A stretch of DNA of 64,000 nucleotides, taken from contig OZ024785.1 of NCBI GenBank assembly GCA_964017065.1, positions 3,944,588-4,008,587 of the forward strand. The letters run 5' to 3'. Below the pieces are notes generated by a model. It ran no database searches. It was not told where the DNA came from and saw nothing but the letters and a program-made list of their open reading frames with translations. Numbering within the stretch: the first letter of the stretch is position 1; each line of letters begins with the position of its first letter. This DNA comes from Haliclona indistincta. Lineage: Eukaryota > Porifera > Demospongiae > Haplosclerida > Chalinidae. A program made the position numbers and the translations under genes. Positions 49,875 through 62,070 of the stretch are shown here, piece by piece.

Positions 49875-52820
49875 ATGGAGTCAGTGCTAGTGAGACCTCG
49901 TTTTAGTCGACAAGTCAGTTTTACTCTCTCTCTGATCAAGTGGTCGGCATGGATTGGCTTGTTGATTTTCCCGAATTTAGCATGGAGCACCTGTGGTAAG
50001 TCAAAGGGACCATGCCTATAATATTCAAGAAACTCGGTTATTATATATGGTAGTAAATACTTACTTTTTCTCTGTGTAGGATTCGACAGCTTTCCCTCAG
50101 TCTATGCTACTGTGAACAAGACTGTAATGGTTAAGTGTAGATCGAACTGTACACCAATCCGGATACTTCATGTGGTTGACGACAGTGAGACCGATGAAGT
50201 TGACCCTCAATCAGAAGATTCCGTCCTTAATGAGAGCTACCCGTACGTCACCATTGCTGCTATCCACTTGGATCTCACCTACAATGATACTGGTCTCATA
50301 TGTAAAGCTGTCAGTGTGCCCTCTCAGCCGAGCACTGATGTAGCCTGGATACACATTCAAGGTAACGGGTACTATGCTATTTTAGTGTGTCTGTTACAAC
50401 AGTGCCTGTTGCAGATTTTTTACAAGCTGTTAAAAATTTAAGACCCGCTTTCAATGCTACTCATATACAGTTCAAATGGGAACCTCCTCCTGTGCTAGAA
50501 GGTATTAAACTACGATACAAAATCCATCTGTTTCGTGAAGGTGTGGTTATCGTCAACGATACCGTCAATCGAACTAACTATGTGGTCGGCTTCAATTGTC
50601 CTTGTCAGCCGTCTTGTTTTGTAGTCACACCAATAGCTGGGTTGTTAGTGGGAGAAGAGCAGGTTATCAGTCCTGGACCTAACTGTACTGAAGGTAAAAT
50701 TATAGCAGTGTTGTCTTAAATTACATGCTTGATTCTTTTATCATCTGCTTATACACAGATGATCCCAAAATCTCGCTTAATAAAAATGGATTTGTGAAGA
50801 ATATTGTTGCTGGTTTAGTGAGAATTGCATTTAAAATTCAGGTCTGTTATATCTTGATTTAGCATTTTTAGCTCTTCTTCATCTATAGACATTCAACAGT
50901 TGGTGTTTGCCGTCTGCAGCTGTAATGCATGCTCACTGTCAACACACACACGTACACAAGATTCACACGTTCGGTCAATTTGTCTGCGATGATAGTATCA
51001 TCAAGCTACTCAGCCCAAGCAGTGCCAGTCTGCCTGCACACGACTTCTGCACTGTTTCTCTGACTCTGAAGTTCAGCGATAACTACACTGCACCTCCTCA
51101 AGATCCTTTCAATATTAGTAAGTTTTTAAATTTGTGAGTGAGTGAGTGAGTGAGTGAGTGAGTGAGTGAGTGAGTGAGTCAGTGAGTGAGTGAGTGAGTG
51201 AGTGAGTGAGTGAGTGAGTGAGTGAGTGAGTGAGTGAGTGAGTGAGTGAGTGAGTGAGTGAGTGAGAGAGTCAGTGAGTCAGTGAGTGAGTCAGTGAGTG
51301 AGTGAGTCAGTGAGTCAGTGAGTGGGTGAGTGAGTCAGTGAGTGAGTGAGTCAGTGAGTCAGTGAGTGGGTGAGTGAGTGAGTGAGTGAGTCAGTGAGTG
51401 AGTGAGTGAGTGAGTGAGTGAGAGAGTCAGTGAGTCAGTGAGTGAGTGAGTCAGTGAGTGAGTGGGTGTGTGAGTGGTTACTGTCTCCTCACTAGAATAG
51501 CTGTGTGACTACTTGTGGATAGTTCATGAGTGATTTTGGCAACAGTTATTCTGATGATTCTTTTTATATTCTCTGAAGTTACTAGTTCTGTGTTCTATAG
51601 GTTTATTTGACACACAGTTAGCTACTATAGAACTCATGGAAAGCTCTCCTGCTCTTTGTGTGACATGTCACCTTGCTGTGTGGGCTAAAGATGCTTTAGA
51701 GTGCATCGTGTATATTCGTATCCCTCGCGATCAGAACCCGACGTTTTATGAAAACAAGACTACATCTGAAGGACAATTAGCTTGTTTCCAGGAACTTCCA
51801 ACAGATAGACGCCTCTCTGTCTACATTGCAGTTTTTGATGAAGACCGGCGCTATATGCATCGTGTTGCTATCCGCAATGAGACCTGGATTAATTTCACGT
51901 CAATTCAACGTAAGCCTTTGTGCACATTGTTTTACAATTTCTACTCTTTACAGCTGGTAATAAGATTCCTCCTAACAATGGTATATTGATGGCTTTTATG
52001 AAACCATGCAATCATTCTTTTGTTTTACAGATGATAGTCATCAAATAGCTAAATCAGTTCCGCCTGTGGTGTTTCTACTGGCAGCAGTAGTGATAGTGAT
52101 TGTCGTAACATCATGCCTGGCGTACCATTTTTTATGGAAAAGTGATAGCACAGTCCAGCACACGTTTAGTTCATGTTTATCAGATCAGAGGAAGAGCAGC
52201 ATATCACTGAAAATTCCAAAGAAGTATGCAACTACATTGTAGCATTAATTTTGATACGTTATAATGTTATTGTCGTTCAACAGGATGGATCGGGCAGCAG
52301 TAAAGCAAGAACTCGGGTATTTATTTTGATTTTCTGTACATCACTTTTGGATTATTTTCTTCCAGTGATGGTGTTGGTACATTTACGTACTTAGAATCAC
52401 ACGAGGTGCAAAAAGATGGTGACTCATCTTTTCAGTGAGTAAGAACAAAACTGTGACATTTAATATTATTGTTCTCCACAGGTCTGGTGTATCTAGCCAA
52501 CTTTTAATACCAGGCAGTCAAACGAATGAAAAGTATGTGGTGGATTTGTAACGTACTGAATTCCGTCTATTTCTGCAGAATTGACAGGCAAGTGTCGTGG
52601 CGGTCTACATCCACATATTATTCTGCGGGAAACAGGTCGGTTATGTCAGTACATTGTATGGTCTCATTGTATGTGTGTTCATGAGACTTTATTTTTCATA
52701 ACTGTGTAGGTCAGATTGTTCTATTAGTGGTCTTGATGAACTAGTAAGTAACAAGTGATGGATTTACACATCATGCACTGTTTATTATTGTAGTCAAGCG
52801 ATGGATCGGAACAATACTAG
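49875..52820 (+). CDS. Receptor S3, second subfamily, intact, long tail
   Basis: Exons: 49875-49995 (signal ..WSAWIGLLIFPNLAWSTC), 50080-50361 (Ig-like), 50415-50693 (FN3), 50759-50841, 50889-51117, 51601-51909 (LCVTCHLAVWAKDALEC), 51954-51980, 52031-52223 (helix PVVFLLAAVVIVIVVTSCLA), 52284-52316, 52366-52434, 52482-52532, 52579-52635, 52710-52743 and 52794-52820 (stop TAG). Every phase fits. Ig and FN3 exons are close to S1 (RSNCTPIRIL, FNATHIQFKW). The serine-rich tail is divided over tiny exons and has FTYLESH, STYYSAG and SEQY at its end; none is a clear ITIM. A GAGT repeat fills the intron after 51117. Confidence 0.83.
51134..51478. repeat. (GAGT)n tetranucleotide repeat, about 345 bp
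   Basis: GAGT units with CAGT variants, in the intron after exon 50889-51117. This is the same intron position that holds the TG microsatellite in S1. Confidence 0.95.
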
Positions 52821-52941
52821 TTAATATTGGAGTGTCTTGACAGATACTGTAACATATTTTTTTATCCCATTATCCAGGCTCAGTTATTTTTTTATTCATC
52901 ATAAAATGATAAATCATAATGATTGTTGTTTGTAATTTATT

Positions 52942-53088
52942 TTCACTTGTGTACAAGTACTGCTACTGGTGGTGCTGATACAGTATGTACTGTGGAGTAT
53001 GCACTGTTCTCTTGTACTGCAATACTCTTCAGTGTGACCTGCTCATAAGCAGGATTACCACTCACTGCTATCACATCCTGTGGTGGAG
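52942..53088 (-). pseudogene. Alternative tail exon of the broken receptor D1
   Basis: The minus strand reads APPQDVIAVSGNPAYEQVTL.. then NSAYSTVHTVS to TGA at 52944-52942, behind an acceptor TTTTCCAG. It is the counterpart of the D2 tail exon at 60166-60347, but needs a slightly shifted acceptor because one base is lost upstream. It belongs to D1, whose ectodomain is broken, so it is probably not expressed as a receptor tail. Confidence 0.55.
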
Positions 53089-53710
53089 CTGGAAAACTAA
53101 TGCTGCAAATAGTCACTTAACAATAATTATTTCTTCTTTGAGAGTCAGAAGAGGAAGCAGCTAAGAACAGCATTGAATCATTGTGGTATAAACAATTTTA
53201 GCAATCACCCTCCTAGTGATGTACTCCACCTCTTGATTCAGGCTCTTTATGCAGTGCATTGACTGAATGCCCATACATGCTTGTATAGCTGCTGGCAGTG
53301 ATTGTTAAGGAAGCCATTAGAGATTCCCTTTCACAATGCACTTAGCTGTGTTTATTTAGGAATACACCTATGATTACCAACTAATGGATGGTGACAATGG
53401 GTCCCTCCTATAGTGGTGTTTACAACTAGTGTTTACAACTAGTGTTTACACTGCTTTGGTAATATTATTCTTGCATTAGCTACTTCAGAGTGTTGTTATG
53501 GATGGCTCTAGTTCCATGAATTATCACATGCAATGTCAGTCACTGTCAAAATATCCTTGACTTGCATGCATCTATGGTAAGATTCGGTTTATCACGAACA
53601 ATATCAAAATGAAGATGCAATTTGGAAATGTTAATTCTCTTTAAGATTTGTTACAATGGAATTTATAATAACAATGATGCATGTGTACAGGCTCTGTCAA
53701 TTCTCAGTAG

Positions 53711-54930
53711 CTATTTTATGACATTGTATGCATTATTTTCACACACATCAATCCTTTGTGATGGTTTTGACAATTCAGCATACACTGGATTTTCACTCGT
53801 CATGATAAAATCCTCTCGACTAGCTTGTGCTTCTGAGATTCGACAGTTAAACTGCAGTACAGTGCACTCAATTTAATATACCTTGGATTTTAACATGCCT
53901 CCTCTTTAAACCATACAGCAGTAGCGCTGTTGATAGCAGCAGAACCAGGACAACGCCAACAACAGGTGAAGCTACCATGGCAACCACTTCAACAGTTGAT
54001 AAACATAGCAAGGCTGTGTGCAAGGAATAAATAGTAAAATCGATTTTTATTTGACAAAAATAATTATACCATTGTTATCAACTGGTGCAATAAAAATTAA
54101 TGATGTGCTGTTTGTAATGGAGTCAGTATATTTCATAGAAGAAGTCTTAGTTATAATAATATTGGTATCTGTAGCAATAACAATTACATTGGATATAGTA
54201 CTGCTAGGTAGTGTGTACAAATTACCTGGAATTGCTATCATGTTAGTAGATAACACTTGAAAAATGGAAGGTTTTGGTAGAGAAATGGTAGTAACAGCTG
54301 GCTCTCCTGGTCCAGCTCCATTGATGGGTACCACAGTGACAGTGAAGTTGTTGTCAGGATCAGGATGGCCAATGGAGTAGTACAGCATGGTAGTGTCCCC
54401 CTCTACTGACATTGTCTCATTCTCTCCACTGGTGGTGTTGGTGATGGTGACATTGTAGCCCAGGATGGGTACCCCCTCCAGAGTGAAGGGAGGACTCCAG
54501 GAGATGAGGACAGTAGTGGAGTTGATGGAGACCACAGTGAAGTTACTGACTGACTCTAACAGACCTATGAAATTTCTTGCAATTTAACAATAATCGTAAT
54601 ACACAATATACCTTGAACAAGTAGTAATGCTGGTTCACTTTTATTTCCCACAAACAGTAGTTGAGAATATTCTAGAATAGCAACACACACAATGCTTGCA
54701 TTGTTACTATGTGCAGATCCAAGCACTTAGTGATGCTGTGCGCAGGCTTTGTGAGGCATCAAGAACAACTACTGCTAGTTCGTGAAATCCTTTGTTCTCA
54801 TAGTCAGTATTGAAACTATCATCGTTTACTTTCCAGTTGAGATCTGTTGCAATAGCAGTGCTGAGTTGAACACAGCATGATCACCACTGGAGATATTGAC
54901 AGACTGTGGAGAGATGATGATACCTGCATT
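53711..54930 (-). pseudogene. Receptor D1, broken duplicate of D2
   Basis: The minus strand carries an Ig exon (about 54925-54613), an FN3 exon (about 54563-54070; SWSPPFTLEGVPILGYNVT), a helix exon (54013-53882) and a tail (53832-53711: ENPVYAEL, NNAYNVIK, stop). Compared with D2, the Ig exon has a 2-base gain near 54853 that removes the first Ig cysteine (FNC becomes FNS) and a 2-base loss near 54733. The leader is unrecognisable. FN3 and helix are over 90% identical to D2 by eye, so the damage is recent. Confidence 0.75.
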
Positions 54931-55212
54931 TGCATCGATCATCAGCAAGACTGATATAGTTTGTGTAATTATTTTGTACTATATTATCTATGGTATAATT
55001 ATTCTATCAAATTTAATATACTTGCTTCTTGAGCTTGTAGCACACAGCCTTAATTAATGGTAGAGGCTAGAGCCGAGCTGAATAGAACCATCGTACCTGT
55101 AATCATTATCACAAGAGACAGGTGATAAGTGAATACTAGCGCTAACATAGATAATACCTGGTACGTACACATGATACTAATAAGCGGCAAGTTTGAAGGC
55201 GTGACCATAACA

Positions 55213-58200
55213 ATGTGCTCGACAATAATGTGTAGCGTGACTGACACTGTCTGTTTTCTTTTCAGCGTTGTATCGCTACTGGTGATTTCAGATGCTTCGC
55301 CCAATATAAGTGAGTTTGATTTTATGTTTACACGATGATGAGTGCGCTACCCTAGCTAGCGCTAGTAGTCTCAGTCATGTCATGTCAGTCTCCTTTGTTA
55401 TGCCTCGGTGGGCGGAGCTACGAGGCATAGGTCAGCGAGTAGGTCAGTCCTCGGGTCAGTCATGCCGTGACCCCGTCTGTTACTTCAGTCTTGCGGCGCA
55501 CGCTGAACTATGCGAGCCCTGAAACTAGCAATGCATTAGAAGTTGTAGAACTCCATATTATCTTGCTTTTCAATGGCTGTTGCTGGCGATCTGGAGTTCT
55601 CCGTAGACATAAATATCCACAGTTGACTGCCTAGAAGCTGATAGGTTAGAATAGCAGCGCATGTCTAAAGAAATTGGGTGTAAGCAAGCTATGAACGCTA
55701 TCTCGCTCGTGTGCTGTGCCGTGCTGAGTGAATTGGTGGCATTTCACCTAGGCATCTGCACTTTGGTGCTTCATTGATGAAAGTCATTCGTGCCTCCAGC
55801 AGCATGGTGGGACCAAGAGAAATGATACCTTTGTCTTTTTATAACTGTACGGTGTTGTTTTAATCTCAGTTCATGACAGGTTACTATAATTATTGTCAAC
55901 TTATCGTAGATCTTCTGATCTGAGTCGACTACGGGCCCTTCTCTTTATGTTACTCTTAAATTAATGATGGAAATTGTAAAAATGCATGAGTCTTTGTAAG
56001 ATTTTAGAACGCAAGGGCGCATGATTAGGTTTAGATAGCACTTGGCTGATGCATTGCATCATCCACCCCATATAAAGTGCATAAAAGCACTCACATTATA
56101 TAAAGCACGTGCACGTGCTTCATATACAGAGCCTGGTTCTGTGTAAGGAACTTAATTAGTACAGTGTCAAGGTTGTTTATGCAGTTTAGTATATAGAAGC
56201 AGTCTAATAGTACTACACGAATCTCACTACAGGTATTGTTGCCCCACCTAAGTCGGTAAACACCACCAGTGGTGAAGATGCCATGTTCAACTGCACGGCT
56301 ATTGCAGACTATATCAACTGGAAAGTTAATGATAGCAGCATTGATTCTAACCTCATGAAAAGAGGATTCGAACCACAATCATTGGTTAATGTGAATGCCT
56401 CAAAAAATTTACGAATGAAATCTCTGGTAGTCTCTGGATCACCTGACAATAACAATACCAGAATAGTGTGTGTTGCTGTAGTAGAGACATCCTCTGGAGA
56501 ATTTTTATCTAACCAAAGTGAACCGGCACTGCTTATAGTTCAAGGTAACTAACTGTACCCAGGAACCCATTTTGTATTTATTTATTTATCGTTACTATTC
56601 AGATCCAATTGGTCCTATCAATCCTAATTCTGTCCCTATTGATGAAACTGGATCAGAAGAGCATTCAACACAGTCAGAGCTTGTTTTTTGTAAGTATACA
56701 TATTGAATGGTAGGAAATGATGTGTATGCAAATGGGACAGTAGCATAATGAATTTACTGACATCACATAAAAAGCATGTCTCCCTCTCTCTCTCTTCCTC
56801 CGTCCCTCTTTCTCCCTCCCTCCCTCCCTTCCTTCCTTCCTTCCTTCCTTCCTTCCTTCCTTCCTTCCTTCCTTCCTTCCTTCCTTCCTTCCTTCCTTCC
56901 TTCCTTCCTTCCTTCCTTCCTTCCTTCCTTCCTTCCTTCCTTCCTTCCTCCCTCCCTCCCTCTTTCTCCCTTCCTCCCTCCCTCCCTCTTTCTCCCTTCC
57001 TCCCTCCCTCCCTCTTTCTCCCTTCCTCCCTCCCTCCCTCTTTCTCCCTTCCTCTCTCCCTCCCTCTTTCTCCCTTTCTCCCTCCCTCTTTTTCCTCCTT
57101 CCCTCTCTTTCTCCCTCCCTCCCTCCCTCCCTCCCTCCCTCCCTCCCTCCCTCTTTCTTCCTCCCTCCCTCCCTCCCTCCCTCCCTCTTTCTTCCTCCCT
57201 CCCTCCCTCCCTCCCTCCCTCCCTCCCTCCCTCCCTCCCTCCCTCCCTCCTCCCTCTCTCCCTCCGGCCCTCTTTCCCTCCCGCCCACCATTTTCAATGA
57301 TGCAAATAAGTACACTTGTTATAGTGTGGATGTAGCTAAAACATGTTATGACAACATCTGCTGCAAGCACTATTCATATGTGCCTTCATCTCTATGTTTT
57401 TCTCCATTAGCATAATGTAGGAGGATTATGATGTGTAATAAGTTTGTAGTACACGTCCGGTATGTTAACACATAAAAATATTTCTCAGCAACTACAGGCA
57501 GTACCTTCTCAACTGGCTCATCCAACTCTGTTACAAGTATGCATTACATGTATACACGAACACAAATTAATTGCTATGATTGTGAATTTTGTACATATAG
57601 GCACCAGTATCAGTACAAGCGAAACATCTGTTCTACCAACCCCAACATCAATAGCTGATAGTAGATGTAATGCTGGTAAATGCTTTTGTTTGATATTATG
57701 TAATAAGTTTTCATGACTAAAACAGTCGGGATTGCCATTGGTGTGATGGTCTCCTCTCTAATAATAATATGTTTAGTGGTAGTCTTGATCCTATTTGCAT
57801 GTTATTCTTGCAGGAAGAAGTGTAAGCAAGGTATGTTTTTATTAAAAAATAATGAACAACTTTTGTTCTTTTTTGTTAGCATTTTCAAATTCAAGACAAA
57901 AACAAATTGATGTTGAGGTAAATACTGAAAAAGTTTTAAACTGTATTTCGTGAGTTCATCTTTCTACAGGCGAACGAACTTGAGCAACAAGACAATAATC
58001 CGGTATTGATGACATGTGTATTAAAATATTGTAAGTATATAATTTTCATTCAGCACCAGGTACCTCCTACTGATGATTCTTTTAAACCAGCTAATGAATT
58101 ACCAGAAGCATCGGTATGCCAATTTTCTTTACTGTACACGCTCACATATTGTTTCTTTCTGCCCTTATTTGTTACTGGACAGCAATCTCCAAAATTATCA

Positions 58201-59003
58201 TCGTCACCTTCTTCAGAGGTATTTTTACTCTGTATTCAATCAGTACATACATGTACATGTATAATAATGTTATTGTTTATATAATAGTTAGAGAGCGCAT
58301 CCGAGGATCTACGCGATTTAGAAGCCCGAGAGCCGTTGCTATATAGCGTCCGAGCGTAGCGAGGGCGCTATGGTAACAGCGCGAGGGCTTCTACATCGCG
58401 TAGATCTGATTGGATGGGCTGTCTAACTGATTTAGACCATAGCAACAGCAAACAGAAATGACGCGAATGACGAGCAAGGACACGCGAGCGCTGTTAAAAT
58501 AGCGCTGTTAAAATTATTCAGTAGAACTCCGCGCACAGAATCGTAATCTGCGCCGTGTGGTGGGATTCCATTATGAAGTCGCGGCAGTGGCGGGATTCCA
58601 TTATGAGATTTATGGACCCGCAGCTACGCAACCTGATTGGTCAACATCACTTAGCTGTGGTCTAAGATCTAATGGTTTCACTATACTGATAGTGCAGCCT
58701 TGTGCTTACCAATGCGTTGAGGTATAGTATACTGCTAACTGTGTTAATGCATAGGCTCAAAACGATCAACAGAGTGCCCAACCTTGTGACTCAAATGACG
58801 AGGTAGATTGTAATTTTATCACTGTCTATTGACTGTCTTTTATTCTGCCTCAATGTCTCAAGGATGATAAACAGAGAAAACTAACCTGTAAGTTAAACCT
58901 ATTATCATGCCTACAGTGTGTATGCACATGTAAGTGGGTTCTTAGTAAGACAAATCAAAGTGTGCAGAAAGTGGCTTGTACTTATGCTAGCGAGTCGGAA
59001 TAA
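55213..59003 (+). CDS. Receptor V1, single-Ig receptor divergent from D1
   Basis: Exons: 55213-55309 (signal MCSTIMCSVTDTVCFLFSV..), 56233-56544 (Ig: MFNCTAIADYINWKV..IVCVAVV), 56603-56689, 57489-57536 and 57601-57675 (Ser/Thr stalk), 57726-57830 (helix IAIGVMVSSLIIICLVVVLI), 57880-57917, 57970-58002, 58054-58113, 58183-58218, 58755-58802 and from 58863 (end uncertain; read-through stop 59001-59003). Phases fit throughout. The Ig domain is close to that of D1/D2, but FN3 is replaced by a stalk. The tail is acidic, with no tyrosine motif before the uncertain last exon. Intron 1 holds a hairpin-headed repeat; another intron holds a 500-bp pyrimidine tract. A soluble or tail-variant form is possible. 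Confidence 0.7.
55399..55790. mobile_element. Hairpin-headed insertion in V1 intron 1
   Basis: Head stem TATGCCTCG / CGAGGCATA (55399-55429) with loop GTGGGCGGAGCTA. The right end GAGGCATCTGCACC-like motif (here TAGGCATCTGCACTTTGG) is at about 55749-55770. It is close to the insertion at 60544 (both contain TTGCTGGCGATCTGGAGTTC). Confidence 0.6.
56780..57285. repeat. 500-bp pure pyrimidine tract (TTCC/TCCC)n in a V1 intron
   Basis: An almost uninterrupted C/T strand made of TTCC, TCCC and CTTTCTCCC units. The long proline/serine and glycine/arginine readings on either strand are artefacts. Confidence 0.95.
58304..58410. repeat. Nested GC-rich palindrome in a V1 tail intron
   Basis: GATCTACGCGAT is inverted as ATCGCGTAGATC, AGAAGCCC as GGGCTTCT, and an inner hairpin is built on TAGCG../..CGCTA. 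The whole can fold into one long stem with a stepped loop. Confidence 0.65.
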
Positions 59004-60165
59004 CGGAGGTTATAGTGTGCAAAAAGTGGTTGAAGCTTACATTTGCTGGTAGAGATGGTAGAAAGTAGTATATAAGTGGTTGAAGCTTGCGCTGGTTGTA
59101 GTGGAACAAAGTGCAGACAGCACAAATTACTTTATACCAAGAAAATTGGTAGATTATACATGACTAAAACTCCTGTGCTTAAATTGTAATACTGAATTTT
59201 ACTTTTATGCAGGAATTTGCTCCGGCTTTAAAAAGAGATCAATGTGTACAGTGTATATAGTATAGAGTGTAATATTTGTCATAATTATTATTATAATTAT
59301 TATCATGACTGCTCCCTTATACATTATTTTAGTCAGTGCTATTGTCATTGTCATTTTTTGTTTTCGTACCAAGGAGTGGTGGTGGTTGATTTTAATAATA
59401 GAATATGCACTGTTCTTAAGAGTTTTGTACTGCAATACTATAGTGAGTTTGTCTGTAAGCAGGATTACCGCTCAATGCGGGCTTCCTTTACTCTGAGCTA
59501 GACCAATATCTCCACCTATAGACAAACAATGATCTCACCCACACACTGACAAGAAGGTGGACTCACTCAGCACAGCTTTCCTACTGATATTCTCATACTC
59601 TGATAGTGGTGATGCAGTTAGTATTGTTCTCTTGCAAGTCACCTGCCCATAAGATTAGCACTATATAATAGTGAAACATGTACATGCTTGTCTTATTGAT
59701 CTTGAGGGATATTTATCATGTCCGCTATGTGTATGTGCTTATGCTGAGTTACTTATGCCATCGAGAGCCTATGTTTATCAACGGATTTACTCATCAATAA
59801 TTGTCATCAAATGGAGCTATTATGCTGCTGTTGAGCACAAATGTTTACAAGAGGTCACCCCAATGTTGACTTGAGAATATTTTTTTATTGTTACTGGTAC
59901 ATCCACTGCAGTAGCCCTCTCTCCTTCGTCTATTTGTTATTAGCCACCATTGAGTGATTATTCACAGATTGTGGTGGGATTGTGATATCTTATATCAGTC
60001 CTCTAAAATGCTATGCTATGGACATCATGATGTGTCACTGCTTGTTATTGTGTGTTCATAGATAAGCAATGAGTCTGAAGACAGTACTCAAAATGGTGCT
60101 ACTGGTCTATAATGGTGTCTTGATAAGACTATAAACACTTCTTTACCTCAATCCAGAATCACAGA
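59004..60165. other. Intergenic with decayed tail-exon fragments
   Basis: Segments near 59395-59470 and 59600-59660 resemble, in degraded form, the minus-strand tail exon at 60166-60347. No intact coding sequence was seen. Confidence 0.4.
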
Positions 60166-60347
60166 CTATAATATTGCTTTCGTTGATTTTTTTTTATACC
60201 TGTACTGAGCTACTGGTGGTGATACAGTATGTACTGTGGAGTATGCACTGTTCTCTTGTACTACAATACTCTTCAGTGTGACCTGCTCATAAGCAGGATT
60301 ACCACTCACTGCTATCACATCCTGTAGTGGAGCAGGAATAACTACTG
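60166..60347 (-). CDS. Alternative tail exon of receptor D2
   Basis: Behind an acceptor (TTTTGTAG) the minus strand reads AVVIPAPLQDVIAVSGNPAY.. with NPAYEQVTL, ENSAYSTV and VAQYRYKKK, stop at 60166. Its phase allows splicing from the D2 helix exon (62497-62366), skipping the nearer tail exon. The paired NPAY.. and AY.TV layout equals the R1/R3/R5 tail (NPAYITM, NTAYETV). It could instead be an orphan exon. Confidence 0.55.
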
Positions 60348-60543
60348 CTACAAAATTAATAGTCACTTAACAATAATTATTTCTTCTTTGAGAGCCACAA
60401 GAGGAAGCAGCTAAGAACAGCATTGAATCATTGTGGTACAAACAATCAATCACATCGTGATGTACTCCACCTTTTTATTCAGACTCTTTATGCAGTGCAT
60501 TGACTGAATACCCATACGTGCATGTATAGCTGCTGGCAGTGAT

Positions 60544-61785
60544 TATGCCTCGGTGGGCGGAGCCACGGGGCATACGCGGTAGTCGGTTTGTGTATGTATG
60601 TATGTGTGTATCTGTCTGTCTGTCGGCAGGATTTCTCGTCGCTCGCTGAAAACTAAGCGCTGAAACGTGCAACACAAGCTAAAGTCGATATTTGCTTGAA
60701 AATGAATTGTAAGGATTTTGGTTATAAGGCTCTGTTCGTGAGTTACCTCGTCACCTGGTTAAGTTTTGTAGGCGCACGCTGTAAATTAAGCTCTGAAACT
60801 AGCAATGCAAGTAGAACACGGTATTATCTCGCTTTCGATCATGTGAAAACTTCATACGAAGCTTAGTTCATGAGTTATGGCGCAATTTGCTCCCTCGCGA
60901 TTTATCATGGCTGTTGCTGGCGATCTGGAGTTCTTCAAAGGCAAAGCTATCCACAGTTGACTACCTAGAAGCTGATAGGTTAGAATTTCACTACAGGATA
61001 GCAGCGCTGGCCCAGAGAAATTGTGTTAGCAAGCTATGGAAGCTATCTCGCTCGTGTTCAGTATAATTATGCATGGGCAGTACTAGCCTCGCCTCCAGGC
61101 CACTCCCCCTGCTGAGGAGATGGCCTGGTCCAGACTGTCTGCGCATGCTCCAATATTACCAGTAAAACCTGGTAATCAGTAAAACATCGAACACGATCGG
61201 GGCATTTAACGCACACTATCGAGACATGTCCGTTTCATCTTCCTATTGGAACAGCTAGTTTAAACTACGCAAGAAGGCTTCTGGTGCATACATGCTGTTG
61301 TACCCAAAAGAAATGGCGTTTTTGGTCTCGAGAGAGTGATTCTAGCACACGGAAGTCGGTAGATCGTCAAGTGGGCGTGGCTAACTTCGCTCGCAAGCCA
61401 TCGCGCAAGAATCACGTTGTGCTAGTTGATATTGCGTATTATCAGTGATCACAGCACTAGTTTGTACGAGTAATGGTTACAAAGGTTAGTGAAATGCACA
61501 GAAACAAAGGCTAGAATTACTGTCCGCACTTTGAGGGTTAAGGAAAATCTTCGCGCATGCGTATGCAGTCATTACCAGGCCATTATATAAAAATGGCCTG
61601 GATGCGAGGCTAGGGTAGTACTGAACATTGTAGACACGCCCAGTTGAATTGTGGTCAGCACTGATTGGCTTCAGCTGATTGCATAACTATTGCTTTGTGA
61701 TTGCTGTACAGAAAGGTATAATAGCTGCAGTTACTGTGTATGTCAAATGTTCCACCGAGGCATCTGCACCTTTGGTGCCTAGTTG
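60544..61785. mobile_element. Hairpin-headed insertion within the D2 locus
   Basis: Comparison with the D1 copy gives the borders. D1 reads GGCAGTGATT|GTTAAGGAAGCC without interruption, whereas here 1.24 kb lies between the two halves. It starts with TATGCCTCG / CGGGGCATA (one G-T pair; 60544-60574) and ends with CCACCGAGGCATCTGCACC and TTTGGTGCC. A second element is nested inside (61083-61613). No coding capacity seen. Confidence 0.7.
61083..61613. mobile_element. Nested element with 20-bp terminal inverted repeats
   Basis: CTAGCCTCGC.TCCAGGCCA at 61083-61102 is inverted at 61594-61613 with one mismatch. About 530 bp, no ORF; a non-autonomous DNA transposon by structure. Confidence 0.6.
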
Positions 61786-62070
61786 TTAAGGAAGCCATTA
61801 GAGATTCCTTTCACAATGCACTTAGCCTGTGTTTATTTAGGAATTCACCTATGATTACCACCTAATGGATGGTGACAATAGGTCCCTCCTATAGTGGTGT
61901 TTACAACTAGTTACTGTTTACACCGCTATGGTAATATTTTTCTTACAATAGCTACTTCAGAGTGTCCTTATGGATGGCTCTAGCTAGTTCCATGAATTAT
62001 CACATTCAATGTCAAAATAAGATTGACTTGCACGCATCTATAGTAAGATTATGTGTATCATGAGACAATT

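Noticed and set aside
51134..51478. Regular repeat resembling a CRISPR array
   Set aside because: Tetranucleotide repeat without unique spacers, inside an animal intron.
56636..57370. Proline/serine and glycine/arginine-rich readings of about 200 residues
   Set aside because: Low-complexity translation of the pyrimidine tract; no splice or homology support.
61083..61613. Nested element considered as a tRNA-derived SINE
   Set aside because: Terminal inverted repeats and no recognisable A/B box pair favour a DNA element.
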